Part shown: positions 41,300-49,895 of the stretch, piece by piece | How positions within the stretch are numbered: the first letter of the stretch is position 1 | Layout: each line of letters opens with the position of its first letter | DNA from: Rugosimonospora acidiphila | GTDB lineage: Bacteria; Actinomycetota; Actinomycetes; Mycobacteriales; Micromonosporaceae | Direction of reading: 5' to 3' | Assembly (NCBI RefSeq): GCF_039543385.1 | Contig: NZ_BAABJQ010000028.1 | Span: 1-64,000 of the forward strand | DNA length: 64,000 bases | Made by a program: the position numbers and the translations under genes | Notes under the pieces: model-generated | The model's input: the letters and a program-made list of their open reading frames with translations, nothing else | Told to the model about the DNA's origin: nothing | The model's database searches: none

Positions 41300-43299
41300 T
41301 GGTTGCCGTCCGTGCCCGGACCGCCAACCCGCGCCTCCGCGCCATCTGCCTCCGCCTGCGCCTTGAGCCGGTCCCTCTCGGACGGCGTGAGCACCGGCGG
41401 CTGGTCGGACGGCTGGCGCTTGCCGAAGCCGTTGTACGGCGCCATCGGCGGCCGCTTGACCACTCGCGCGCAGATCCGGGCCATGTCCGCCTGGGAGATG
41501 GTCTCCTTCTCGATCAACTCCAGCACGATGTTGTCGAGCACGTCGCGGTATTCGACCAGGATCTCCCAGGCCTCGTCGTGGGCCAGTTCGATCAGGGTCC
41601 GCACCTCACCGTCGATCTCGGCGGCAACCGCGTCGGAGTAGTCGCGCTGGTGGCCCATCGTCCGGCCGAGGAACGGCTCGTTGTCGTTCTGGCCGTACTT
41701 GACGGCACCCAGCTTCGAGCTCATGCCGTACTCGGTGATCATGGCCCGGGCGATCGCCGTGGCCTTCTCGATGTCGTTCCCGGCACCTGTGGTCGGCTCG
41801 TGGAAGACCAGTTCCTCGGCCGCCCGACCGCCCAGCGCGTAGGCCAGGGTGTCGACCATCTCGGCCCGGGTCTGGGTGTACTTGTCCTCGGTCGGGAGCA
41901 CCAGGGTGTGCCCGAGTGACCGGCCACGCGGCAGGATCGTCACCTTGTGTACCGGAGCCGAGTGCGGCAGCGCCCACGCGACCAGTGCGTGCCCACCCTC
42001 GTGGTAGGCGGTGATCTTCTTTTCGCTGTCGCTCATGGCGCGGGTACGCCGCTCGGGGCCGGCGATCACGCGGTCGATCGACTCCTCGAGGAAGTCGTTG
42101 TTGATCGCCCGCTTGTCGTTGCGGGCGGTCAGCAGCGCGGCCTCGTTGATCACGTTGGCCAGGTCGGCACCGGTGAAGCCCGGGGTGCGCCGCGCCACCG
42201 CGTCGAGGTCGACGTCCGGCGTGAACGGCTTGCCCTTGGCGTGCACCCGGAGGATCGCCTTGCGGCCCTCCATGTCCGGGGTGTCCACCGCGATCTGCCG
42301 GTCGAAGCGGCCGGGGCGCAGCAGCGCCGGGTCCAGGATGTCGGGCCGGTTGGTGGCCGCGATCAGGATCACGCCGCCCTTGGTGTCGAACCCGTCCATC
42401 TCAACCAGCAGCTGGTTGAGGGTCTGCTCGCGCTCGTCGTGCCCACCGCCGAGGCCGGCGCCACGGTGTCGGCCGACGGCGTCGATCTCATCGACGAAGA
42501 CGATGGCCGGGGCGTTCGCCTTGGCCTGCTCGAACAGGTCGCGCACGCGGGAGGCACCGACACCGACGAACATCTCGACGAAGTCGGAGCCGGAGATTGA
42601 GTAGAACGGCACGCCGGCCTCGCCCGCCACGGCGCGAGCCAGCAGCGTCTTGCCGGTACCGGGCGGACCGAACAGCAGGACACCCTTCGGGATCTTGGCA
42701 CCGAGAGCCTGGTACTTCCCCGGATTTTGCAGGAAGTCCTTGATCTCGTGCAGCTCTTCAACGGCCTCCTGCGAGCCGGCCACGTCGGCGAACGTGGTCT
42801 TCGGTGTGTCCTTGGCGACGAGCTTGGCCTTGGACTTGCCGAAGTTGAGGACCCGGGAGCCACCGCCCTGCATCTGCGACATGAACAGCAGGAGCAGGAT
42901 CACCAGCACAGCGATCGGCAGCAGGTTCACCAGAACGCTCAGCAGGACGCTGTCCTTGCTGACCTTGGTGTCGAAGCTGTCGATCTTCTTCTGCGCCTTG
43001 GCCTGAGCGACATCGTTGTAGATCTCGTTCATGGTCAGGGCAGGGAACTGCGCCTGGATCTTGTCGGTGGACGTGCCGTTGAAGGCTTCCTTGTGCCGCA
43101 GATCAAGATCGACAGTCTGCTCCTTGTCCTCGATGAGGACCTTGGAGACGTTGCCGCTGCCGAGCTGGCTGACGACATCGGAAGAGTTGACCTTGGTGTA
43201 GGAGGCTCCGCCGCTGAATAGCGTGCTCAGGGCGATCGCACCAATGATCACGAGGACCAGCCAGACCCACGGCCGGCGGAAGAAACGGGTTCGTTCCAT
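41296..43299 (-). CDS. ftsH: FtsH membrane AAA+ metalloprotease
   Basis: Degrades membrane and regulatory proteins with ATP. The 667-residue protein has helices at about 11-29 and 118-140 enclosing the external domain, Walker A GPPGTGKT (211-218), the pore motif SDFVEMFVGVGASRVRD, second region of homology LLRPGRFDRQI and the zinc motif HEGGH (433-437). The tail is basic/acidic and ends GTDGNH. Its stop overlaps the presumed CTG start of folE. It follows hpt, the usual actinobacterial order, with a 236-base gap that can hold its promoter. Confidence 0.98.
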   Translation of the reverse strand: MERTRFFRRPWVWLVLVIIGAIALSTLFSGGASYTKVNSSDVVSQLGSGNVSKVLIEDKEQTVDLDLRHKEAFNGTSTDKIQAQFPALTMNEIYNDVAQAKAQKKIDSFDTKVSKDSVLLSVLVNLLPIAVLVILLLLFMSQMQGGGSRVLNFGKSKAKLVAKDTPKTTFADVAGSQEAVEELHEIKDFLQNPGKYQALGAKIPKGVLLFGPPGTGKTLLARAVAGEAGVPFYSISGSDFVEMFVGVGASRVRDLFEQAKANAPAIVFVDEIDAVGRHRGAGLGGGHDEREQTLNQLLVEMDGFDTKGGVILIAATNRPDILDPALLRPGRFDRQIAVDTPDMEGRKAILRVHAKGKPFTPDVDLDAVARRTPGFTGADLANVINEAALLTARNDKRAINNDFLEESIDRVIAGPERRTRAMSDSEKKITAYHEGGHALVAWALPHSAPVHKVTILPRGRSLGHTLVLPTEDKYTQTRAEMVDTLAYALGGRAAEELVFHEPTTGAGNDIEKATAIARAMITEYGMSSKLGAVKYGQNDNEPFLGRTMGHQRDYSDAVAAEIDGEVRTLIELAHDEAWEILVEYRDVLDNIVLELIEKETISQADMARICARVVKRPPMAPYNGFGKRQPSDQPPVLTPSERDRLKAQAEADGAEARVGGPGTDGNH

Positions 43300-43535
43300 G
43301 GTCTTGTCGGGCGCTGTGCGCCCAGCCCCTCCAGATCGTGAGACCGCTGCCTGCCGGGGCCGTTGAGACCGACCGGTCGTGCCGGGTTTTCCCGGAACAC
43401 GAAGCCGATCCGGAACCTTCCGCCTCGGTTATTCGACGGTACACCGTGGCTTCGGAGGTTGGGCTACGGCATCCGGCACTGAGCCCGCAATGGCGACAAA
43501 ACGGATTATGCTGTGCGGCGAATCTCAGCGTGATC

Positions 43536-44108
43536 TCAGGCTCGGGCGTAGACGGACGACTTCAGTACTCCAACATACGGCAGTTCCCGGTACCGCTCCG
43601 CGAAGTCCAGGCCATAACCCACCACAAACTCATTCGGAATGTCGAAGCCGACGTACTTGACCGGAATGTTCACCTTAATGGCGTCCGGCTTGCGCAGCAG
43701 CGCCACCACCTCCACGGAGGCGGCCGACCTGCTGCTCAGGTACTTCAGCAGCCAGGACAGGGTCAGCCCGGAGTCGACGATGTCCTCCACCACGATCACG
43801 TGCCGGCCGGCGATGTCCCGGTCCAAGTCTTTCAGGATGCGCACGATCCCGGACGAGGTAGCCCGCTGCCCGTACGAGGAGACGGCCATGAACTCCATTT
43901 CGACCGGCCGGCCGTGCCGGCCCATCGCCCGCGCGAAGTCGGCCATGAACATCACCGCGCCCTTGAGCACGCCCACGAGCAGGACCCCGTCGACTCGCCG
44001 GTAGTCCTCGGCGACCTGCTTCGCCAGCTCCGCGGTCTTGTCCCGGATCTGATCCTCAGAAACGATCACACGGTCGATGTCCGTGTCGTACCAGCTTCCC
44101 TCGCCCAT
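43536..44108 (-). CDS. hpt: Hypoxanthine phosphoribosyltransferase
   Basis: Salvages hypoxanthine and guanine with PRPP. The 190-residue protein has the PRPP loop VIVVEDIVDSGLTLSWLL, the loop LLVGVLKGAVMFMADFAR, and VGFDIPNEFVVGYGLDFAERYRELPYVG. Start ATG 44106-44108 gives MGEGSWYDTDIDRVI, the usual opening. In most actinobacteria tilS lies directly upstream; here tilS is 3.5 kb away beyond ggt and a regulator. Confidence 0.96.
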   Translation of the reverse strand: MGEGSWYDTDIDRVIVSEDQIRDKTAELAKQVAEDYRRVDGVLLVGVLKGAVMFMADFARAMGRHGRPVEMEFMAVSSYGQRATSSGIVRILKDLDRDIAGRHVIVVEDIVDSGLTLSWLLKYLSSRSAASVEVVALLRKPDAIKVNIPVKYVGFDIPNEFVVGYGLDFAERYRELPYVGVLKSSVYARA

Positions 44109-44639
44109 AAGTACCAGCCTGCCGTATGCGGCTCGGCGCGGAGCGGCCGGGTGCACCCTCGCCCGGCCTCGGTCGCCCGGGCGGCGGGCTCGGCCCGACG
44201 CCGGCGCGTCGTGACCCACCCCGACCGCGCGGGCCCCGTGCACAGCGGGGCCCGCGCGGCGGTCCCCCGGTCCATCGGACCGGGTAGCCCATCGGACAAG
44301 CACCGGGCGAGCCGGCGGACCCGGGACGTCCCGCCCCGGAGCGCGGCAACGACCGGGCACCGTGACGGCCGACACCGCGGCGCGGGACCCACGGCCGGCG
44401 AGGCACGGCCGCGGCGGATCACCACGGCGGATCACCGCGACCGGTCGCCACATTGGACCGGGTGGAACCGCGAAGGCCGGCACGCCCAACGGCGCCCCGA
44501 CATTCCGACCCCGTCGTGCCGTTCCTGTGGGACCCGTCCGGGCCACCGGCGCCGGTGCCGGTGCCGCCGCTTCCACGGCGGCACCGAGGTGTTGCCCGGC
44601 CGGACCGATCAACGGGTGGCCCGGTCACGGTCGGTGACT
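44109..44639. other. Non-coding stretch upstream of hpt
   Basis: About 530 very GC-rich bases between the hpt start and the end of a small membrane ORF. Open frames on both strands are arginine/proline-rich and lack ribosome sites. The hpt promoter should be here. No hairpin or repeat stands out. Confidence 0.5.
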
Positions 44640-44774
44640 TCAGCCCTCGCCCGGGGAGCGGCGGAAACCGCTACTCGACGGACGCCAGTCGGCGAAGTCC
44701 CGGCTGTCCGCTGTCCACCGTAACGCGCTCGCGATGACCAGGAAGATGATGAAGGCAGGCAGAAACATGTCCAT
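44640..44774 (-). CDS. Small single-helix membrane protein (44 residues)
   Basis: Reads MDMFLPAFIIFLVIASALRW, then TADSRDFADWRPSSSGFRRS and a short end. One clear transmembrane helix is followed by a soluble tail. A GAGGAGAGG lies 12 bases before the ATG (second ATG at codon 3). It uses normal high-GC codons in the tail but several less common ones in the helix. No family recognised. It is transcribed away from the GlxA-like regulator, sharing a 204-base divergent gap. Confidence 0.6.
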   Translation of the reverse strand: MDMFLPAFIIFLVIASALRWTADSRDFADWRPSSSGFRRSPGEG

Positions 44775-44978
44775 GACGGCGGTACACCTCTCCTCAGGTG
44801 ATGCTGTCTGTTACCGCCGGTGCGCACCGGACCCATTCGACCCTGCGGGTCGGTGACCCGATCGCGAGTGCCAACCGCGGGGAACTGGTTCCAATATCCC
44901 GCCCGGCAACCATGAGCAGCAGTGGCAGAAATGCCCACTAGCGTCGATTTCCTGCCACCCGGGTGCTAACCTACATTC

Positions 44979-45938
44979 ATGATCAGCAAAGTCGCGGTAG
45001 TGGCTCTCGATCAGATAGCCCCCTTTGAGCTGGGCGTGCTGTGCGAGGTCTTCGGCACCGACCGGACCATGGACGGCTTCCCCAAGTACGACTTCACCGT
45101 CTGCTCGGCCGACGGCGGCCCGGTCGCCAGCCAGTCCGGGTTCCAGATCACGCCCGGGGCGGACCTCGCCCCGCTGGCCGACGCCGACCTGGTCGCGGTG
45201 CCCGCGCACCCGATCGGCACCCCGGTGCCCGACCTCGTCCTCGACGCGCTGCGCGCCGCCGCCGACCGGGGCGCCCGCCTGCTGAGCGTGTGCTCCGGCG
45301 CGTTCGTGCTCGGCGAGGCGGGCCTGCTCGACGGTCGCCGGTGCGTCACCCACTGGATGTACGCCGACCGGCTGGCCCAACGCTTCCCGGCCGCGTTTGT
45401 CCAGTTGGGCGCCCTGTACGTCGAGGACGGGCCGGTGCTGACCAGCGCGGGTACGGCCGCCGGGATCGATCTCTGCCTGCACCTGGTACGCAGCGTGCAC
45501 GGCTCCGAGATCGCCACCAAGCTGGCCCGGCGGATGGTCGTGCCGCCGCACCGCGAGGGCGGTCAGGCGCAGTACGTGGAGGCCCCGCTGCCCAAGGCGC
45601 CCGAGGCGCCGACCCTCCAGCCGCTGCTCGCCTGGTTGGTGGAGAACCTCGATCAACCGGTCGACGTGGACACCCTGGCCCGGCGGGCACACATGGCGCC
45701 GCGTACCTTCGCCCGCCGGTTCCGGGCCGAGACCGGCACCACCCCGCACGACTGGGTGACCGGGCAGCGCCTCCTGCTGGCCCGGCGGCTGCTGGAGGAG
45801 ACCGACCTGGGGGTGGAGTCGGTCGCCACCAAGGCCGGCTTCGGCGACGCGGCCGTGCTACGACACCACTTCAGCCGCCGGCTCGGCAGCTCGCCGCACG
45901 CCTACCGGTCCACGTTCCGGGACCGGGCCGGCCGCTAG
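44979..45938 (+). CDS. GlxA-family regulator: DJ-1/PfpI domain plus AraC helix-turn-helix
   Basis: A 319-residue transcription factor. The N-terminal DJ-1/PfpI domain carries the nucleophile-elbow cysteine Cys105 in LLSVCSGAFVLGEAG; the C-terminal AraC domain has two helix-turn-helices (VDTLARRAHMAPRTFARRFR and VESVATKAGFGDAAVLRHHF). Members regulate catabolic or stress genes in response to small ligands. It converges on ggt and is divergent from the small membrane ORF, either of which may be its target. Confidence 0.92.
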   Translation: MISKVAVVALDQIAPFELGVLCEVFGTDRTMDGFPKYDFTVCSADGGPVASQSGFQITPGADLAPLADADLVAVPAHPIGTPVPDLVLDALRAAADRGARLLSVCSGAFVLGEAGLLDGRRCVTHWMYADRLAQRFPAAFVQLGALYVEDGPVLTSAGTAAGIDLCLHLVRSVHGSEIATKLARRMVVPPHREGGQAQYVEAPLPKAPEAPTLQPLLAWLVENLDQPVDVDTLARRAHMAPRTFARRFRAETGTTPHDWVTGQRLLLARRLLEETDLGVESVATKAGFGDAAVLRHHFSRRLGSSPHAYRSTFRDRAGR

Positions 45939-45992
45939 CGGTCGCCCGCCGGTACCCGGCGCCGGGCGCGTGGACCGACCTGGGCCGACCGG

Positions 45993-47612
45993 TCAGTACC
46001 CGATCGCGCAGCCGTCCGCACGGGGCTCGGAGCCGGCCACGTACCCGCCGGCGGGCAGCCGCCAGATCGCCTGCCCGTACCCGTACACGTTCGAATCCTC
46101 GACGCTGACCTGGTGCCCGCGCCGCTGGAGCGACTCCGCGTCGATGCCGGGCTCGACCATGACCTCCCGCCCGGCATGCCAGTACCAGCGCGGCGCGTCC
46201 AGCGCGGCCTGGGGATCCAACCCTTCGTCCACAGTGGACATGATCAGCTGGACGTGGCCCTGCGGCTGCATGTGGCCGCCCATCACGCCGAACGGCCCGA
46301 CCGGCTGCCCGTCGCGGGTAAGGAACCCCGGGATGATGGTGTGGAACGGCCGCTTCCCGGGTGCCGCCACGTTGGGGTGCCCGGCCTCCAGCGCGAACCC
46401 GGCGCCCCGGTTCTGCAGGCCGAAGCCGGTGCCGGGGGCCACCACGTAGGAGCCGAAACCCATGTAGTTGGACTGGATCAGGCTGACCATCATGCCGTCG
46501 CTGTCGGCGGCGCACAGGTAAACGGTGCCGCCCTTCGCCGGGTCGCCGGGCGCCGGGTCGCCGGCGGTCTCGCCGATCAACGCGCGACGCGCCCGCGCGT
46601 ACTCGGGGTCGAGCATGCCGGCCAGCGGCACCGGTCCGGCGGCGGGATCCGCGACGTAGGCGTGCGCGTCGGCGAAGCCCAGCTTCATCGCCTCGATCTG
46701 CCAGTGCGTGCGCTGCTCGGCGCTTGCCGACGACACGTCCAGGCCGTCGAGGATGTTCAGGGCCATGAGCGCCGCCACGCCCTGGCCGTTGGGCGGCAGC
46801 TCCCACACGTCGTACCCGCGGTAACCGGCCCGGATCGGCTCCACCCAGTCCGAGGTGTGCTTGGCCAGGTCGTCGGCGGTCAGCAGCCCGCCGGTCCCGG
46901 CGGCGAACCCGGCCAGTTCGGCGGCGATCGAGCCCCGGTAGAACTCCTCCGCCCGGGATTCGGCGATCAGCCGCAGCGTCCTCGCCGCGTCCGGGTTGCG
47001 CCACAGCTCGCCGGCCGTGGGGGCCCGACCGTCCACGGTGAACACGCGGCCCCACTCCGCGAACTCGGGACCGGACAGCGTGCGCCACTGCTCGACCGAG
47101 CGGGCCCAGTAGTACGCCACCATCGGGGACACCGGGTACCCGCCGGCCGCGTACCCGATCGCGTCCGTGAACAGCTCCTCGAACGGCAGCGCCCCGAACC
47201 GGCCGTGCAGGTCACGCCAGCCGGCCGGCACGCCGGGTACGGTCACCGGCAGCCAACCGCGCACCGGCATCGCCGCGTCGACCGCGCCCTGGGCGCCACC
47301 GAGCGCGGCGCGCGCCGGCGGCGCCGCCGCCTCCCGGGCCAGCTCGAGCGTCAGCCCGGCCGGGGCGCGGCCGGAGGCGTTGAGCCCGTGCAGCTGGTTG
47401 CCGTCCCACACGATCGCGAACAGGTCGCCGCCGATGTCGTTGGAGCCGGGCTGCACGACGGTCAGCGTGATGGCGGTCGCCAGCGCCGCGTCGACGGCGT
47501 TGCCCCCTCGTCGGAGCACGGCGAGGCCGGCGGCCGCGGCGAGCGGCTGGCTGGTGGCGACCGCGCCCCGGGGCGCGTACAACGGCTTGCGGGTAAGGCT
47601 CGGTAGCGGCAC
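45993..47612 (-). CDS. Gamma-glutamyltransferase family hydrolase
   Basis: A 539-residue Ntn-hydrolase precursor. The large subunit opens RGAVATSQPLAAAAGLAVLRRGGNAVDA... and the self-cleavage site is at Thr363 in AKGGTVYLCAADSDG, after which the small subunit has NYMGFGSYVVAPGTGFGLQNRGAGF. This short, cytosolic-looking group (no signal peptide, TVYL motif) is closer to the GGT-like/cephalosporin-acylase branch than to periplasmic Ggt, so the substrate is open. It contains palindrome TCCACAGTGGA (46228-46238) in Ser-Thr-Val-Asp codons. Start GTG 47612. Confidence 0.9.
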   Translation of the reverse strand: MPLPSLTRKPLYAPRGAVATSQPLAAAAGLAVLRRGGNAVDAALATAITLTVVQPGSNDIGGDLFAIVWDGNQLHGLNASGRAPAGLTLELAREAAAPPARAALGGAQGAVDAAMPVRGWLPVTVPGVPAGWRDLHGRFGALPFEELFTDAIGYAAGGYPVSPMVAYYWARSVEQWRTLSGPEFAEWGRVFTVDGRAPTAGELWRNPDAARTLRLIAESRAEEFYRGSIAAELAGFAAGTGGLLTADDLAKHTSDWVEPIRAGYRGYDVWELPPNGQGVAALMALNILDGLDVSSASAEQRTHWQIEAMKLGFADAHAYVADPAAGPVPLAGMLDPEYARARRALIGETAGDPAPGDPAKGGTVYLCAADSDGMMVSLIQSNYMGFGSYVVAPGTGFGLQNRGAGFALEAGHPNVAAPGKRPFHTIIPGFLTRDGQPVGPFGVMGGHMQPQGHVQLIMSTVDEGLDPQAALDAPRWYWHAGREVMVEPGIDAESLQRRGHQVSVEDSNVYGYGQAIWRLPAGGYVAGSEPRADGCAIGY

Positions 47613-47664
47613 GAGACCATTTCACTCGCGGACCGTGAAGATCCGCTAGGCGGATGCCGAAATG

Positions 47665-48645
47665 TTATGAATGAGCGGCCAGCCGATGCCCCCGCCGGCC
47701 GACCTCGATCCCGCCGGGTAACGAAACCGGACCCTGACCGTGCCAGTCGGTGACGAGCGCGTCCAGCGCGTCGATGTGGATGGAGGACAGCGCCGCCCCC
47801 GGGGCGCCCAGCCGCAGCGCGAGGTCACGCAGGACCCGGGTGCGCACGGCGGCCGGCAGCCCGGTCAACGCGGCCACGTCCAGCGAACCGTCCGGCTCGG
47901 TGGCCGCGGTGCCGGCCGAGGCGGCGAGCGCGTCCAGCGCCTCCACGTCGGCGGCCACCAGCCTGGCGGTGCGGGCGAGGTTGTCCACCAGATCCGGCCC
48001 GAGCGTGTCGACCAGCACCGGCAGGGCGGCCCGCAGCCTCGACCTCGCGTACGCCGGGTCCGCGTTGTGCGGATCCTCCCACGGGCTCAGCCCAAGATCG
48101 GTACAGGCGGCGCGGGTCTGCGCCCTGGACACCGCCAGAAACGGCCGGATGAACGGCACGCCGTCGATGATCCGGCGGTTCCGCATCCCCGCGATGCCGC
48201 GCGGCCCGCCGCCCCTGGCCAGCGCCAGCAGTACCGTCTCCGCCTGGTCGTCCCGGGTGTGCCCGAGCAGTACGGCGACGGCCGAGAGCCGCGCCGCGGT
48301 GCCGGCCAGCGCCTCGTACCGGGCCGCCCGCGCCGCCGCCTCAGGCCCGCCGGCACCGTCCACGGTCACCGGTACCGCCACGGCCGGTTCGAGCCCGACC
48401 CGGCCCGCCCAGCAGGCGACCTCGGCGGCCCGCTCGGCGGAGCCAACCTGCAGCCCGTGGTCAACAGTGATCAGGCCGGCCCGCCGGCCGGAGCGTGGCG
48501 CGACGAACGCCAACGCGCTGGCCAGCGCCAACGAGTCGGCCCCACCCGAGCACGCGGCCAGGACGAGTCCGCCGGGCTGCACGCCGGCGAGCGCCTGCCG
48601 CACGGCCAGGCGGCAGGCCGCCACCGCCGGGGACAGGGCGGCCAT
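47665..48645 (-). CDS. tilS: tRNA(Ile) lysidine synthetase
   Basis: Adds lysine to C34 of tRNA-Ile(CAU) so that it reads AUA. The PP-loop SGGADS is at residues 33-38 in LAACSGGADSLALASAL, and LLGHTRDDQAETVLLALARGGGPRGIAGM is characteristic. The 326-residue protein lacks the long C-terminal domain of enterobacterial TilS, normal for actinobacteria. ATG 48643-48645 follows GGTGGGG. It trails the DUF2342 metalloprotease on the same strand. Confidence 0.95.
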   Translation of the reverse strand: MAALSPAVAACRLAVRQALAGVQPGGLVLAACSGGADSLALASALAFVAPRSGRRAGLITVDHGLQVGSAERAAEVACWAGRVGLEPAVAVPVTVDGAGGPEAAARAARYEALAGTAARLSAVAVLLGHTRDDQAETVLLALARGGGPRGIAGMRNRRIIDGVPFIRPFLAVSRAQTRAACTDLGLSPWEDPHNADPAYARSRLRAALPVLVDTLGPDLVDNLARTARLVAADVEALDALAASAGTAATEPDGSLDVAALTGLPAAVRTRVLRDLALRLGAPGAALSSIHIDALDALVTDWHGQGPVSLPGGIEVGRRGHRLAAHS

Positions 48646-48761
48646 CACCCCACCGCCGTCGCGGCGGGCCACCGGGCTGGAGGCACGGCCGGCCACGTCG
48701 GGAACGCCGCCGACGGTGCCGGGAGGGCTGCCGGGCGGTCCGAGCGATGGATCAACGAGGC

Positions 48762-49805
48762 TCAGCCGTGCACGCGGGCGACCCAGGCATCCGGGTCGCT
48801 CAGCTCGTCCAGGTACGGCAGGGTCAACGGCGAGTCCCACACGCGGTTGAAGCCGGCCATGCCGACCCGCTCCACCACGCCGTGCACGAACTTGCGCCCC
48901 TCCGCGTACTGACGGAGCTTGACGTCGATGCCGAGCAGCCGGCGCATCACCCGCTCCACCGGGTTGCCACCCTCGCGGCGCTGGTTGAACCGCGACCGGA
49001 TCTCCTCCACGCTCGGCACCACCTCGGGGCCCACGCCGTCCATCACGAACTCGGCGTGCCCCTCCAGCAGCGTCATCACCGAGGTCAGCCGATCCAGCAC
49101 GGCCGCCTGGGCCGGCGTCTGCACCAGGTCGAGAACCGATGCCCGGCTGTCCGGGTTGCGAACGGCGTCGGCCAGCGCGGCCACCCCGTGGCGCAGCCGG
49201 TCGACGATCTGCTCCCCGCCCGACTGGGAGGCGTCGACGAACGAGCGCACCTCACCGAGGAAGTGGCCACGCAGCCACGGTACGGCGGTGAACTGAGTGC
49301 GGTGGGTCACCTCGTGGAGGCAGACCCAGAGCCGGAAATCGCGCGGTTCGACGCCGAGCTTGCGCTCCGTCTCGACGATGTTCGGGGCGACCAGCAGCAG
49401 CGATCCGGGGTCGGAGGCGAACACCTCGAACTGCCCGAGCACCTTGCCGGACAGGTAGGCCAGCACCGTGCCCGCCTGCACGCCGGTAACCCGGGAGCCG
49501 ACCACGCTGGTGAACGAGCCCGGTTCACGCTCGCCGGACAGCTTGGCCACCAGCGGGGTGATCACCTGACGGAGCCCGGCGATGTTGACCGCGGCCCAGT
49601 CCTTGCGATCGACCACCCGAACCACCTGCTGGCCGGCCGCCGGGGTCAACCCGGTGAAGTCGCGCACGTGGTGCGCGGCCTCGTCGGTCACCCGGCGCAA
49701 CTCGGCCACGACATCCGCCGCCTCCGAGTAGGACACCGGGGGGCCGGCCTTGCCGAGGGCTCCCGCGGTCGCGGCGGCCAGATCCCAATCGACAAACTGC
49801 GCCAT
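48762..49805 (-). CDS. DUF2342 zinc-dependent metalloprotease
   Basis: A 347-residue protein with HEVTH at residues 164-168 (HExxH) in LWVCLHEVTHRTQFTAVPWL and a likely third ligand in LLEGHAEFVMD. The family is actinobacterial and has been annotated as 'coenzyme F420 biosynthesis associated' only by co-occurrence; its substrate is unknown. The order dacB - DUF2342 - tilS is conserved in actinobacteria and is intact here. Confidence 0.9.
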   Translation of the reverse strand: MAQFVDWDLAAATAGALGKAGPPVSYSEAADVVAELRRVTDEAAHHVRDFTGLTPAAGQQVVRVVDRKDWAAVNIAGLRQVITPLVAKLSGEREPGSFTSVVGSRVTGVQAGTVLAYLSGKVLGQFEVFASDPGSLLLVAPNIVETERKLGVEPRDFRLWVCLHEVTHRTQFTAVPWLRGHFLGEVRSFVDASQSGGEQIVDRLRHGVAALADAVRNPDSRASVLDLVQTPAQAAVLDRLTSVMTLLEGHAEFVMDGVGPEVVPSVEEIRSRFNQRREGGNPVERVMRRLLGIDVKLRQYAEGRKFVHGVVERVGMAGFNRVWDSPLTLPYLDELSDPDAWVARVHG

Positions 49806-49895
49806 GACCCCACCGTACCCGCGCGAGGCCAGGTCCTACCGGTCTCGACCGGAGCGGTCCGTCAGGATTCGCGATTCCGGACAGACCCGGCACCC

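Noticed and set aside
45871..47088. A 405-codon frame on the minus strand overlapping ggt
   Set aside because: Out of frame with ggt and made of arginine/glycine-rich shadow sequence.
46113..47606. A 497-codon open frame antisense to the gamma-glutamyltransferase gene
   Set aside because: The opposite strand carries all catalytic motifs of the family; this frame is histidine/glycine/arginine-rich shadow coding.
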